From positions 1-32,293 of the IMG/VR virus record IMGVR_UViG_3300022074_000208: DNA of 32,293 nucleotides; one strand, given 5' to 3'. This document shows, one piece after another, positions 12,905 to 19,812 of the stretch; positions within the stretch are counted from its first letter, which is position 1, and every line of letters starts with the position of its first letter. Source of the stretch: a virus. Under the pieces are notes generated by a model that worked only from the letters and a program-made list of their open reading frames with translations, did no database searches and was not told the DNA's origin. The position numbers and the translations under genes are program-made.

Positions 12905-13786
12905 ATGTCAGTAAGTACACTACGCAAGTCCAATACGTTGGACAAACTTCTTGCACAAGTTCAATCAGAAAGTGCCCCTCAAGAAAAGAAATCCTATGTG
13001 GATGAAAGATTGTGGAAACCAGAACTAGATAAAACTGGAACTGGTCAAGCGACTATCCGTTTTCTGCCTGCACCAGATGGTGAGGAATTACCTTGGGTAA
13101 AAGTGTTTAAACACGCCTTCCAAGGCCCTACTGGTAAATGGTACATCGAAAACTCTTTGACCACTGTTAACAAAGCAGACCCAGTGTCAGAACATAATAG
13201 TGCATTATGGAATACTGGTCTTGAGTCTGATAAAGAAACTGCAAGAAAACAAAAGAGAAAGTTAGAATACTACTCAAACATTTATGTAGTGTCTGACCCC
13301 AAACACCCAGAGAATAATGGAAAAGTGTTTCTATTTCGTTATGGTAAGAAAATCTTTGATAAGATTATGGCAGCGATGCAACCAGAGTTTGAAGGTGAAA
13401 CACCAATTAATCCATTTGATTTCTGGGAAGGTGCGAACTTCCAATTGAAGATTCGCAAGGTTGATGGTTTCTGGAACTATGATAAATCTGATTTTGATAG
13501 TGTGACTGCTCTTGCAGACAGTGACGAGAAACTTGACGCAGTATGGAAAACTCAGTATTCATTACAAGAGTTCCATGCACCGACCTCTTTCAAATCATAT
13601 GATGAGTTGAAGAAAAGGTTAGATGATGTTCTCTCTGGAACTGTTACTGCAACTGCCGCCTCTATGGTAGATGAAGATGTTGTGGAAACACCACAGTTCA
13701 AATCAGAACCACAACCAAACATTCCAAGTGTTGAAGAGGATGATGAAGATACCATGTCCTACTTTCAAAAACTTGCGAATGAGTAG
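12905..13786 (+). CDS. 32: gp32 single-stranded DNA binding protein, without zinc cysteines
   Basis: A 293-aa homologue of T4 gp32 (301 aa), which coats ssDNA in replication and recombination. Seen: the basic N-terminal LAST-like region STLRKSNTLDKLL, OB-fold core GQATIRFLPAPDGEELPWVKVFKHAFQG, KWYIENSLTTV, KVFLFRYGKKIFDKI and INPFDFWEGANFQLK. The C-terminal tail is acidic (SVEEDDEDTMSYFQ), as needed to bind partners such as gp59. The zinc-binding Cys cluster that follows WYIEN in T4 is replaced by SLTTVNKADPVSEHNS, so zinc is probably not bound. It is closed by a terminator at 13834. Confidence 0.94.
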   Translation: MSVSTLRKSNTLDKLLAQVQSESAPQEKKSYVDERLWKPELDKTGTGQATIRFLPAPDGEELPWVKVFKHAFQGPTGKWYIENSLTTVNKADPVSEHNSALWNTGLESDKETARKQKRKLEYYSNIYVVSDPKHPENNGKVFLFRYGKKIFDKIMAAMQPEFEGETPINPFDFWEGANFQLKIRKVDGFWNYDKSDFDSVTALADSDEKLDAVWKTQYSLQEFHAPTSFKSYDELKKRLDDVLSGTVTATAASMVDEDVVETPQFKSEPQPNIPSVEEDDEDTMSYFQKLANE

Positions 13787-13833
13787 GGTGACGCCTTAAT
13801 ACGTCCGTCCATACCCAAGGTTAGGTTAGGGGG

Positions 13834-13865
13834 AAAGGGAGAGTAGAAATGCTCTCCCTTTTTTT
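13834..13865 (+). terminator. Intrinsic terminator after gp32
   Basis: AAAGGGAGAG (13834-13843) pairs with CTCTCCCTTT (13852-13861) around an 8-nt loop, followed by T7. It separates the replication block from the late region. Confidence 0.9.
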
Positions 13866-13871
13866 ATTTCT

Positions 13872-13879
13872 TATAAATA
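13872..13879 (+). promoter_or_regulatory. T4-like late promoter TATAAATA
   Basis: An exact TATAAATA directly after the gp32 terminator and with no -35 box. RNA would start near 13885. It drives the genes at 13919 and 14407. gp33, needed for late promoters, is encoded nearby. Confidence 0.75.
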
Positions 13880-13886
13880 GTCATAT

Positions 13887-13909
13887 GGTGTGATACCTAA
13901 GTGAGAGAG
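13887..13909 (+). promoter_or_regulatory. Predicted target site of the 2723-2806 small RNA
   Basis: GGTGTGATACC (13887-13897) and TAAGTGAGAGAG (13898-13909) are exact complements of small-RNA bases 2756-2766 and 2741-2752. The site starts about two bases after the predicted late transcript start and covers the GAGAGAGG ribosome site of the ATG at 13919. Pairing would hide that site or alter mRNA stability. Confidence 0.65.
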
Positions 13910-13918
13910 GTAGCAATA

Positions 13919-14413
13919 ATGATTGACCCAGTAACAGCGGTTGCAACTGCAACGGCCGCCTTTAATGCAATCAAATCAGGCTTTGCCGCAGGCCGTGATA
14001 TTGAAGGTATGGCTGGAGACTTATCCAGATGGATGGGTGCAGTATCCGATATCAAAAAATCAGAAGAGTATAATAGAAAACCACCACTGTTTAAAAAACT
14101 ATTTGCAGCTGGTTCGGTGGAAGAGGAGGCATTGCAGACACTCATGGCGAAGAAAAAAGCAGAAGATATGAGAGAGGAACTCAAACAAATAATATCTTTT
14201 ACTAGAGGCCCAAGTGCATGGCAAGAACTTTTACAGACAGAAGCAGATATTCGTAAGAAAAGACAGAAGTTAATTTACGACCAAGAAGAAAGACGAAGAA
14301 AACTTATAGAGATGATTGGTATTATATTCTTGTGTGTTGTTATCGTTGGTTTTGTAGGATTTATAGGATACTTATTTTTGGATTCAAGAGGACTGATTAG
14401 TCCAAAATGGTAG
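13919..14413 (+). CDS. Conserved marine T4-like late protein with C-terminal TM
   Basis: 164 aa. The N-terminus IDPVTAVATATAAFNAIKSGFAAGRDIEGMAGDLSRW is a helix typical of a protein seen beside tail genes in marine T4-like phages. Next come KPPLFKKLFAAGSVEEEAL, a long charged helix (EADIRKKRQKLIYDQEERRR) and one membrane segment (about residues 140-160, IIFLCVVIVGFVGFIGYLFL). It is the first gene of a late transcript whose leader matches the small RNA. The order of coiled coil then membrane anchor would suit a structural or lysis-timing role, but the function is unknown. Confidence 0.7.
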   Translation: MIDPVTAVATATAAFNAIKSGFAAGRDIEGMAGDLSRWMGAVSDIKKSEEYNRKPPLFKKLFAAGSVEEEALQTLMAKKKAEDMREELKQIISFTRGPSAWQELLQTEADIRKKRQKLIYDQEERRRKLIEMIGIIFLCVVIVGFVGFIGYLFLDSRGLISPKW

Positions 14414-14553
14414 ATTTCTACTACCATATGTTTGTACCTTGGGATGACTATAACACTGTGTGGGTTTGTCTTTTATTGGTAGTTGTAATTGTTAAAGTAA
14501 ACCAAAGAATACAAAATAATATCAGAAAAAAATACGAATTAGATAATCACTGA
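14407..14553 (+). CDS. Small membrane protein
   Basis: A 48-aa peptide overlapping the end of the previous gene by 7 nt. It has an aromatic N-terminus (VDFYYHMFVPWDDY), one membrane segment (VWVCLLLVVVIVKV) and a basic C-terminus. The stop overlaps the end of the convergent tape-measure gene by 7 nt. A holin-like or spanin-like role is possible from size and position only. Confidence 0.6.
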   Translation: MVDFYYHMFVPWDDYNTVWVCLLLVVVIVKVNQRIQNNIRKKYELDNH

Positions 14554-16517
14554 ACACCTTGAAGTGCTCCAGCGTATGCACCGGCAGGAGCACCATTATC
14601 TGATATACTTTCATTGTTAAAATTACTAGTAGTTTGTTTAACACTCTGGTCTTGTTGATTATAGATTTGATTTATTGTGACATTATTTTGTCTTTGTTCT
14701 TCTGCTTCTCTAATCAACTCTTCCATCTTTTCAATATCACCTTCTTTTCTTGCCTTGAAGAAGTCATCTTGTAATCCTGCTCTTCCCAAATTAACTGTAT
14801 CTCTTGTAGTGGGTTTCGGCCCCTCTATCTCACCAGTATCATAGTTGATACCAGCAAATGAATACACACCTTTTGGAATAGGATTAAAATCACCACCCTT
14901 ACCAGCAAGACCAAAAAATTCAGTCGCTTTGTTAGAGGGTATTTCAAACTTTAGAAAGTCTGGTGATGGTAATATACCACGAAGTAATCTTTTAAAAAAT
15001 CTTGGTGCAAGGTCAGTGATATACCCTTTCAATTCACTCAGACTATCTTTAATACTAAAATTTGTAAATAGAGTAACTATTCCATCTGCTAGTCTTGCAA
15101 TTAATCTAAAAGGTGCCCCAGCTAATGTATTGAATATGTCTTTAAAACTAAATGAGTTGAGAGTTTCTTCTACACCTTCAAATCCCAGTTTTCCTGCTAT
15201 AAATGCAACACCCTTTTTCAATAAATCAAGAGGAAGACCAATTAGATTACCTACAAGTTTTCCTAAAGCACCACCGACACCATCCATAAATTTTGAATAA
15301 ATGTTATTACCCTCTGATTCTGACCAACCATCTATAAACCCAGTAATAAGGTCAAACGCACCAATAACAATTGTTATAGGTAAAAATAATTTACCTAACA
15401 CTGTACCAAAACCTTGTGCAAATGATACTATAGTCTTAATTATGGGGAGTTTACTTGCAATAGTTCCAGCATCTCTTAATCTTCCAATAACATTTGAAAA
15501 TATACCAAATACAGCGTTTGCAACTTTTTTAATTTTTTCACCAACTGTTGCAATAGTTCTAATAAACAAATTTTTAGATAGACCATCTTTTGCAGCTGTA
15601 AAACTAGTTCTGATTTTACCAACTGTGTCACCAATAAATTTAAAGAACGCACCGAAAGGCCCTTTCTCACCAAACAGTTTTCTGAATGGTGGTGCAATTA
15701 CACTACTAATTCTTAACCTTAATCCACGAAACATATTACCTAGAGTTTTGAAAAGAGGCCCAAAATCATTCTTTATTTGTTTTACAAACCCCTTAATAAA
15801 TGCACCAACTACTGCACCAACAACACCCAATGGTAGGAATAATGTATCAAGTGCCTTACTTAAAAACCCACCTCCTGCTTTTGTTGCGTTAACAGCACCT
15901 TTTGCAAGACCTTTAATACCAGCCGCAATATCTTGGAATATGTTAGTTCTTTCTTCCTCTTTTCTTTCTCTTCTTGCAGCTTCTGCTGCTTCTCTAGATT
16001 TAAAAGATTCTGACCTATCAAACTGTTTCTGTTGTTTATCTATTGCTTTCTGATTATTATCAACTATCTTTTCTATAGTGGTAAATTTTTTCTTATCATT
16101 AATAAAACGTCCAGCTGCGAAATTAAAAGTTTTAGTATCAAGACCTAGGAGATTTTCTGCACCCCTTTGAATGTTATCACCAAACTTCTTTTGTGCATCT
16201 GTAACTTTCTTTTGCACTTCTAGTTGTTTAAATTCTCTTTTAGAAATACCAAGTTGTTGTCGTAACAACTCTTTTTCTCGTCTTGCTTTTATTGCAGAAA
16301 ATGTTTTATTAAATAGAGTTTTACCTACTGAACCAAGAGTTCCAACGCCTGGTATCTGTGCAAAGGATTGAGTGAAAGGGTCAAGTACACCTTTCTTTAA
16401 ATCGTTACCAACTGTCTTTGCAATCTCCACACCAGCGGACTGATTGAAATCTCTTAACTGTGCAGTTGCAAGTCTAAGTTCCTTTGCAGATTCTTTTAGG
16501 TTTAAACTCTCTGCCAT
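14547..16517 (-). CDS. Tail tape measure / gp29-like hub protein
   Basis: This 656-aa protein is the longest in the window. It has a helical, charged N-terminal half (ISKREFKQLEVQKKV, KQQKQFDRSESFKSREAAEA) and then many hydrophobic helices rich in Gly and Phe (LPLGVVGAVVGAFIKGF, FLPITIVIGAFDLITGF, LVGNLIGLPLDLL). That pattern is typical of tape measures, which fix tail length and enter the host membrane on injection. It lies directly downstream of gp26/gp51 and an EF-hand protein in the minus-strand tail operon. T4 gp29 is 590 aa. The Gln/Asn-rich end (VTINQIYNQQDQ) may bind the hub. Named by composition and position. Confidence 0.72.
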   Translation of the reverse strand: MAESLNLKESAKELRLATAQLRDFNQSAGVEIAKTVGNDLKKGVLDPFTQSFAQIPGVGTLGSVGKTLFNKTFSAIKARREKELLRQQLGISKREFKQLEVQKKVTDAQKKFGDNIQRGAENLLGLDTKTFNFAAGRFINDKKKFTTIEKIVDNNQKAIDKQQKQFDRSESFKSREAAEAARRERKEEERTNIFQDIAAGIKGLAKGAVNATKAGGGFLSKALDTLFLPLGVVGAVVGAFIKGFVKQIKNDFGPLFKTLGNMFRGLRLRISSVIAPPFRKLFGEKGPFGAFFKFIGDTVGKIRTSFTAAKDGLSKNLFIRTIATVGEKIKKVANAVFGIFSNVIGRLRDAGTIASKLPIIKTIVSFAQGFGTVLGKLFLPITIVIGAFDLITGFIDGWSESEGNNIYSKFMDGVGGALGKLVGNLIGLPLDLLKKGVAFIAGKLGFEGVEETLNSFSFKDIFNTLAGAPFRLIARLADGIVTLFTNFSIKDSLSELKGYITDLAPRFFKRLLRGILPSPDFLKFEIPSNKATEFFGLAGKGGDFNPIPKGVYSFAGINYDTGEIEGPKPTTRDTVNLGRAGLQDDFFKARKEGDIEKMEELIREAEEQRQNNVTINQIYNQQDQSVKQTTSNFNNESISDNGAPAGAYAGALQGVQ

Positions 16518-16518
16518 T

Positions 16519-16854
16519 TTACTTCTTCTTATCTACATATGCGTTTGCACCAAAGTAGGCGGCGACTAACGCTGAGATTGCAACAAAGTATGTCGGTGCA
16601 ATGTCACCAATAATCTTTGCAGTTCCCTCATATCCTAACACAGACGTAATCAAAATTCCTGCTGGATATAATAACATACCCATCAATGCGAACCATGTCA
16701 TCTTTCGCATCGCATCTCTACGAGCATCTGCGTCTTCAAGTTCTTTTCTTTTAAATTCCAAATTCATCTCCATTTCTTCTTGTGAAATGTGACCATCACC
16801 ATTAGTATCAACCTTTTTTGCAACCTCTGGGTCAACAGTTACTTCTACGGCCAT
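16519..16854 (-). CDS. EF-hand membrane protein
   Basis: A 111-aa protein with one complete EF-hand loop near residues 16-27 (DTNGDGHISQEE; Asp, Asn, Asp, Ile and Glu at the calcium positions). A charged helix follows, then two membrane segments, about residues 50-70 (WFALMGMLLYPAGILITSV) and 85-104 (YFVAISALVAAYFGANAYV). The start overlaps the gp51 stop (TAATG), and the stop lies 1 nt before the tape measure ATG. A calcium-binding membrane protein between tail chaperone and tape measure suggests a late role in DNA entry, lysis or calcium sensing; this is inference. Confidence 0.75.
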   Translation of the reverse strand: MAVEVTVDPEVAKKVDTNGDGHISQEEMEMNLEFKRKELEDADARRDAMRKMTWFALMGMLLYPAGILITSVLGYEGTAKIIGDIAPTYFVAISALVAAYFGANAYVDKKK

Positions 16855-16991
16855 TATCGACTCCTCTCTCTTTGTCGTTGTCGTTCCACTTCTTCTTCAA
16901 TATATTGTTTTAATAATCCCAAATATATTTCCCTTTCCCAAGGTATCATATCATCTAATTCTGTCAAACTGTATTTGTAATGTTGCATCAT
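16854..16991 (-). CDS. 51: gp51-like protein, probably made as a -1 frameshift extension of gp26
   Basis: The independent frame encodes 45 aa (MMQHYKYSLTELDDMIPWER, then EIYLGLLKQYIEEEVERQRQRERSR). It resembles the short marine gp51 pattern YSLTExxxMIPxEREIY. There is no ribosome binding site before the ATG pair at 16986-16991. The same frame is open upstream without a start codon (ALSHESLVSYYKSNFSMMQH) back into the end of gp26, where T TTT TTA occurs at 17045-17051. This suggests that most or all of it is translated as a gp26-gp51 fusion. The stop couples to the EF-hand gene. Confidence 0.68.
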   Translation of the reverse strand: MMQHYKYSLTELDDMIPWEREIYLGLLKQYIEEEVERQRQRERSR

Positions 16992-17002
16992 ACTAAAATT
17001 AG

Positions 17003-17051
17003 ACTTGTAATAACTTACAAGACTTTCATGAGAAAGGGCTACACTAAAAAA
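17003..17051 (-). promoter_or_regulatory. Candidate -1 ribosomal frameshift signal
   Basis: In gp26 reading frame the slippery heptamer T TTT TTA (17051 down to 17045) precedes GTG TAG. Eight bases later comes a 5-bp hairpin CTTTC-TCAT-GAAAG (17036-17023), then a 7-bp hairpin CTTGTAA/TTACAAG (17021-17004). A -1 slip gives FFSVALSHES and continues into the gp51-like frame. Confidence 0.62.
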
Positions 17052-17743
17052 CTTTGCATCCCCTCAAGTACAGTTTTATTCATCACTTTTGTATTTGGAT
17101 TTTCATATTCAATTTCATGTCGAAGTTTAGGCATACTATCAAAGAATCCTTGAACACCAGAGAATTGTTCCGTAGTCATGGACTCTACAAATTCTTGTAG
17201 TTCTTTTGGATTCATCTCATCGTAAACACTATTTTCATCAAAAACATTAACAAGACAATCTTGAATAATACCAAATGTTATATCAACATTCGATATATCA
17301 TCTTTTGCATATTTAGCGACATCTTTCATATTGGGATACCTAAACGTCATTCCTATTTTATCTGTTATCATAACAGTGGAATTGTGGTCACCTAATGAAG
17401 ATACCTTAATATCATCAATATTTATTTCGACTGGAACTTGTGTCTTCTCATCATCTGAACACAACATCATCAATTCTACTTTTGCACCAACTGATACTGC
17501 TCTCAATCTCATAAACATATACTCTACGTCAAACGTAGGAAGTTTCATTGCATCATCTATCCCACTAACACAATTTTCAACTAACTGACAAACTGTTCGT
17601 GTCATCATCGCTGGGTCACTTGACTCTTGTGCAATCATAAGTATCTTCTGTTCTTTTACTAAAAAAGGACGATAAGTTACTTTTTCTTGTGTGGAAGGTA
17701 CAACCAGTTCATATGTTGGGTTGTTCAACTTTGGTAAAGCCAT
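17039..17743 (-). CDS. 26: gp26-like baseplate hub / tail assembly protein
   Basis: A 234-aa protein (T4 gp26: 208 aa) of the T4 baseplate protein family. Seen: ALPKLNNPTYELVVPSTQEKVTYRPFLVKEQKILM at the start, VEYMFMRLRAVSVGAKVEL in the middle and an acidic C-terminal region. In T4 it is needed for hub assembly. Directly upstream of the tape measure and followed by an overlapping -1 frame, it occupies the place of the G/GT tail chaperones of other phages. A clear AGGAGA site lies before the ATG. Confidence 0.85.
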   Translation of the reverse strand: MALPKLNNPTYELVVPSTQEKVTYRPFLVKEQKILMIAQESSDPAMMTRTVCQLVENCVSGIDDAMKLPTFDVEYMFMRLRAVSVGAKVELMMLCSDDEKTQVPVEINIDDIKVSSLGDHNSTVMITDKIGMTFRYPNMKDVAKYAKDDISNVDITFGIIQDCLVNVFDENSVYDEMNPKELQEFVESMTTEQFSGVQGFFDSMPKLRHEIEYENPNTKVMNKTVLEGMQSFLV

Positions 17744-17764
17744 ATTATATTCTCCTATTAATAA

Positions 17765-18493
17765 TTAAAATAATCGCCTCAAAACACTTGGAATTCTTGT
17801 TTGTACTTGTCGTAAAATTGAATTCGCTAGAACATCTTGAAGTTTACCTTCTAGACTCTCTTTCTTTTCATCAGTCGCAATATTTTCCCAATTTCTATAC
17901 ATAAAACCGACTGTAATTTTATTTATTGCATTATTAGTACCATGTGAATAATCAATCTGGGAAATGGTTTTAGGGAACACTTCAAGTAAACGACAACCAT
18001 ATGTTCTTTCATCTTGTTCGTTTAATTGGTATATTTCTAGTCTACCAACATATTCTTTATAATAATTTATATTATATGTTGATGGGTTATATGTGGTTTT
18101 TTGCCATTCTTCAAAGAAGTATCTCTCTCCTAAGTCATTACCAAGGTAAAAAGTTGCTTGTAGTTCACCAAATGTAATCCCTTGTACTATCTCATGAGGA
18201 GGGCCGTATATATTACCATTTACTTGTGTTCTTAGGTTTCTGCCTGGTATAGAAATAGAGTCACATCTAAAAGATACTCTTCTTGCAGCTTCACTACTTT
18301 TAAGACCTTTTACATTGGTCGCAGATTCACCAGCGACATCTGAGGGAACAGCTGCACCAGCTGGTAAATAAATCATAACTTCATATCTGTTGGGTTTGGA
18401 ATATCCATCTCTTGATGCATTATGTGATAGGAACGCATTTAGGCTTCCAAAAGCCGCACCACCCAAAACATTTGAAAAATTAAATTTTGACAT
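17765..18493 (-). CDS. Tail-tube-fold protein, probable gp54-like tube initiator
   Basis: 242 aa. The central part has the layout of tail tube (gp19/gp54) proteins: KPNRYEVMIYLPAG, RVSFRCDSISIPGRNL, PPHEIVQGITFGELQATFYL, ERYFFEEWQKTTYNP, RLLEVFPKTISQIDYSH and ITVGFMYRNWE. A shorter Gly/Ala-rich N-terminus and a helical C-terminus flank it. T4 gp54 (320 aa) starts tube assembly on the baseplate; gp19 is the tube itself. Its place beside gp26 and near gp48 favours gp54. The true gp19 could look alike. Confidence 0.68.
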   Translation of the reverse strand: MSKFNFSNVLGGAAFGSLNAFLSHNASRDGYSKPNRYEVMIYLPAGAAVPSDVAGESATNVKGLKSSEAARRVSFRCDSISIPGRNLRTQVNGNIYGPPHEIVQGITFGELQATFYLGNDLGERYFFEEWQKTTYNPSTYNINYYKEYVGRLEIYQLNEQDERTYGCRLLEVFPKTISQIDYSHGTNNAINKITVGFMYRNWENIATDEKKESLEGKLQDVLANSILRQVQTRIPSVLRRLF

Positions 18494-19014
18494 TAAATCA
18501 TCTTCCTTGAATTACCCCAGACTGTATTATCTGATGCTTTCTTAAATCGTTGTACTGGTAACATAATCGCAGTTAAGTTATCCTCTGGTTCTATTTTTAA
18601 ACACATCGACCTCAAATATCCAAACAAATACCTTTTAATTGTTGGTTTTGTTAACCTACTCTTAATAACCTCATTCACATTTAATTTATCTTGACCAGCA
18701 GCATCTAGTAATCTCGCTCTTAACGCATATGGTAAATAGTGAAAATTCAATCCATAGAAACCTTTCTCTGCTGGTTTCAAGTACATAATCAATGGAAATG
18801 TATCATAATATGGTAACGTGTCTTTAAACTTTGGTGCGTATATGTACATATTTAGAAATCCCTCATGAGGACGTTTCGCAAGTTTTCCAGAACGTAGAAG
18901 TTCTGCCGTACTAGGAGTTCCTAATTCCTTAATACGATTACGATACCATCTAAAGGGTTCGTTTCCAGTTTTTATTTGTTTTGATATTCTATCGAAATAT
19001 GTTTCTTCTGCCAT
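18493..19014 (-). CDS. Conserved T4-like tail-region protein, unknown function
   Basis: 173 aa from the ATG at 19014, which overlaps the stop of the MIP18-like gene (TAATG). Highly patterned segments: FRWYRNRIKELG, LNMYIYAPKFKDTLPYYDTFPLIMY and FYGLNFHYLPYALRARLL. I know this pattern from many T4-like phages without an assigned function. It is basic and aromatic, which fits a structural or assembly protein. It is translated between the MIP18-like protein and the tube-like protein, so it is late. Confidence 0.65.
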   Translation of the reverse strand: MAEETYFDRISKQIKTGNEPFRWYRNRIKELGTPSTAELLRSGKLAKRPHEGFLNMYIYAPKFKDTLPYYDTFPLIMYLKPAEKGFYGLNFHYLPYALRARLLDAAGQDKLNVNEVIKSRLTKPTIKRYLFGYLRSMCLKIEPEDNLTAIMLPVQRFKKASDNTVWGNSRKMI

Positions 19015-19334
19015 TATAACCAACCCATTGCAAGTTTTGTTTCTTCAGGCACCATGTCCATACTGAATGGTGGAGAGAATGTACAATTAACTATACAATC
19101 TTCTGCACCAGTGTTGTTAAGTCCTGCCTGTTTAATATTGTTACTAATTTCATCAGCCATAGGACAGAACGCACTTGTTAATGTGTGTGTTATAGTAACA
19201 ACCTTTTTGACTATTTCTATATCGTATATCAGTCCAAGGTGTAAAACAGAAACACTAGGTATCTCTGGGTCATAAACCTTTTCTAAATTTTGAACAACTT
19301 TTTGTGTCATATCATTTATTTCTTCTGATGTCAT
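19014..19334 (-). CDS. MIP18/DUF59 (PaaD/SufT-like) iron-sulfur assembly protein
   Basis: The 106-aa protein matches the MIP18 (FeS_assembly_P, DUF59) domain: KVYDPEIPSVSVLHLGLIYDIEI, then VTITHTLTSAFCPMADEI with the conserved Cys, and CTFSPPFSMDMV near the end. Cellular members help to mature iron-sulfur proteins. Here the gene is embedded in a tail operon between gp4 and an unknown tail-region gene, which suggests a link to a phage structural protein holding iron or a cluster, or metabolic support late in infection. A TATAAATA lies 5 nt before the ATG at 19334, so translation may start at the second Met (19310). Confidence 0.8.
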   Translation of the reverse strand: MTSEEINDMTQKVVQNLEKVYDPEIPSVSVLHLGLIYDIEIVKKVVTITHTLTSAFCPMADEISNNIKQAGLNNTGAEDCIVNCTFSPPFSMDMVPEETKLAMGWL

Positions 19335-19339
19335 GTAAA

Positions 19340-19347
19340 TATTTATA
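19340..19347 (-). promoter_or_regulatory. Possible late promoter inside the gp4 end
   Basis: TATAAATA on the minus strand, overlapping the end of gp4. RNA would begin near 19334, so the first ATG of the MIP18-like gene would be leaderless and a downstream Met might be used. The match could be chance in AT-rich DNA. Confidence 0.4.
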
Positions 19348-19774
19348 CACCAAGTTCATCTTCTGTTATGATGATAAACTCCATGTCTCTATCCTTACAA
19401 TACTCTGTTGCATTTTTCCACTTTGCATCATTAACTGCATATGTACGAACTTCTGTTATATATCTTGATGTTTTTCTTTTAGGTGTCTTTGGTGGTCTGG
19501 TCTGGGCCTTTGGTTTGACTTCAACTATCCATTTCTTCAGACCCTTTGGTGTTTTAACTTTTACATAGAAGTCTGGGAAGTATCTGTGTATCTTACCATC
19601 AAGTGGAGAACGATAGGGTATGAAAAACTCTTCAGAACCCCATTCTACTATTTTTTCGTTTCGGTCACAATATACCATGAACTTCCTCTCCCACAAAGAA
19701 CGATAAATAATATTCGAAGGGTCACCTTTGTATTTTTTAGTGTTTGAAGGAAAGTATTTTCCACGATATGCCAT
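19343..19774 (-). CDS. 4: gp4-like head completion nuclease
   Basis: A 143-aa homologue of T4 gp4 (150 aa). Shared segments: AYRGKYFPSNTKKYKGDPSNIIYRSLWERKF, VEWGSEEFFIPYRSP, RRYFPDF-type strand (here HRYFPDFYVKV), WIVEVKPKAQTRPP and TEVRTYAVNDAKW. PDF followed by EVK is a PD-(D/E)XK catalytic set, in line with nuclease activity reported for this family. It completes the packaged head before the tail joins. A late motif lies 28 nt upstream. It is the first gene of the minus-strand block. Confidence 0.92.
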   Translation of the reverse strand: MAYRGKYFPSNTKKYKGDPSNIIYRSLWERKFMVYCDRNEKIVEWGSEEFFIPYRSPLDGKIHRYFPDFYVKVKTPKGLKKWIVEVKPKAQTRPPKTPKRKTSRYITEVRTYAVNDAKWKNATEYCKDRDMEFIIITEDELGV

Positions 19775-19801
19775 AATAATTCACCTAAATATTTACAAGG
19801 A

Positions 19802-19809
19802 TATTTATA
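19802..19809 (-). promoter_or_regulatory. T4-like late promoter for the minus-strand tail operon
   Basis: TATAAATA on the minus strand in the 38-nt gap between gp4 and the divergent gp48 gene, 28 nt before the gp4 ATG, with AGGTGAA as ribosome site. It could transcribe the whole block gp4 to tape measure. Confidence 0.68.
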
Positions 19810-19812
19810 AAG

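Noticed and set aside
14845-16053. Long plus-strand open frames opposite the tape measure
   Set aside because: They are antisense shadows: no ribosome sites, low-complexity Pro/Asn/Leu-rich translations, and the minus-strand gene explains the region.
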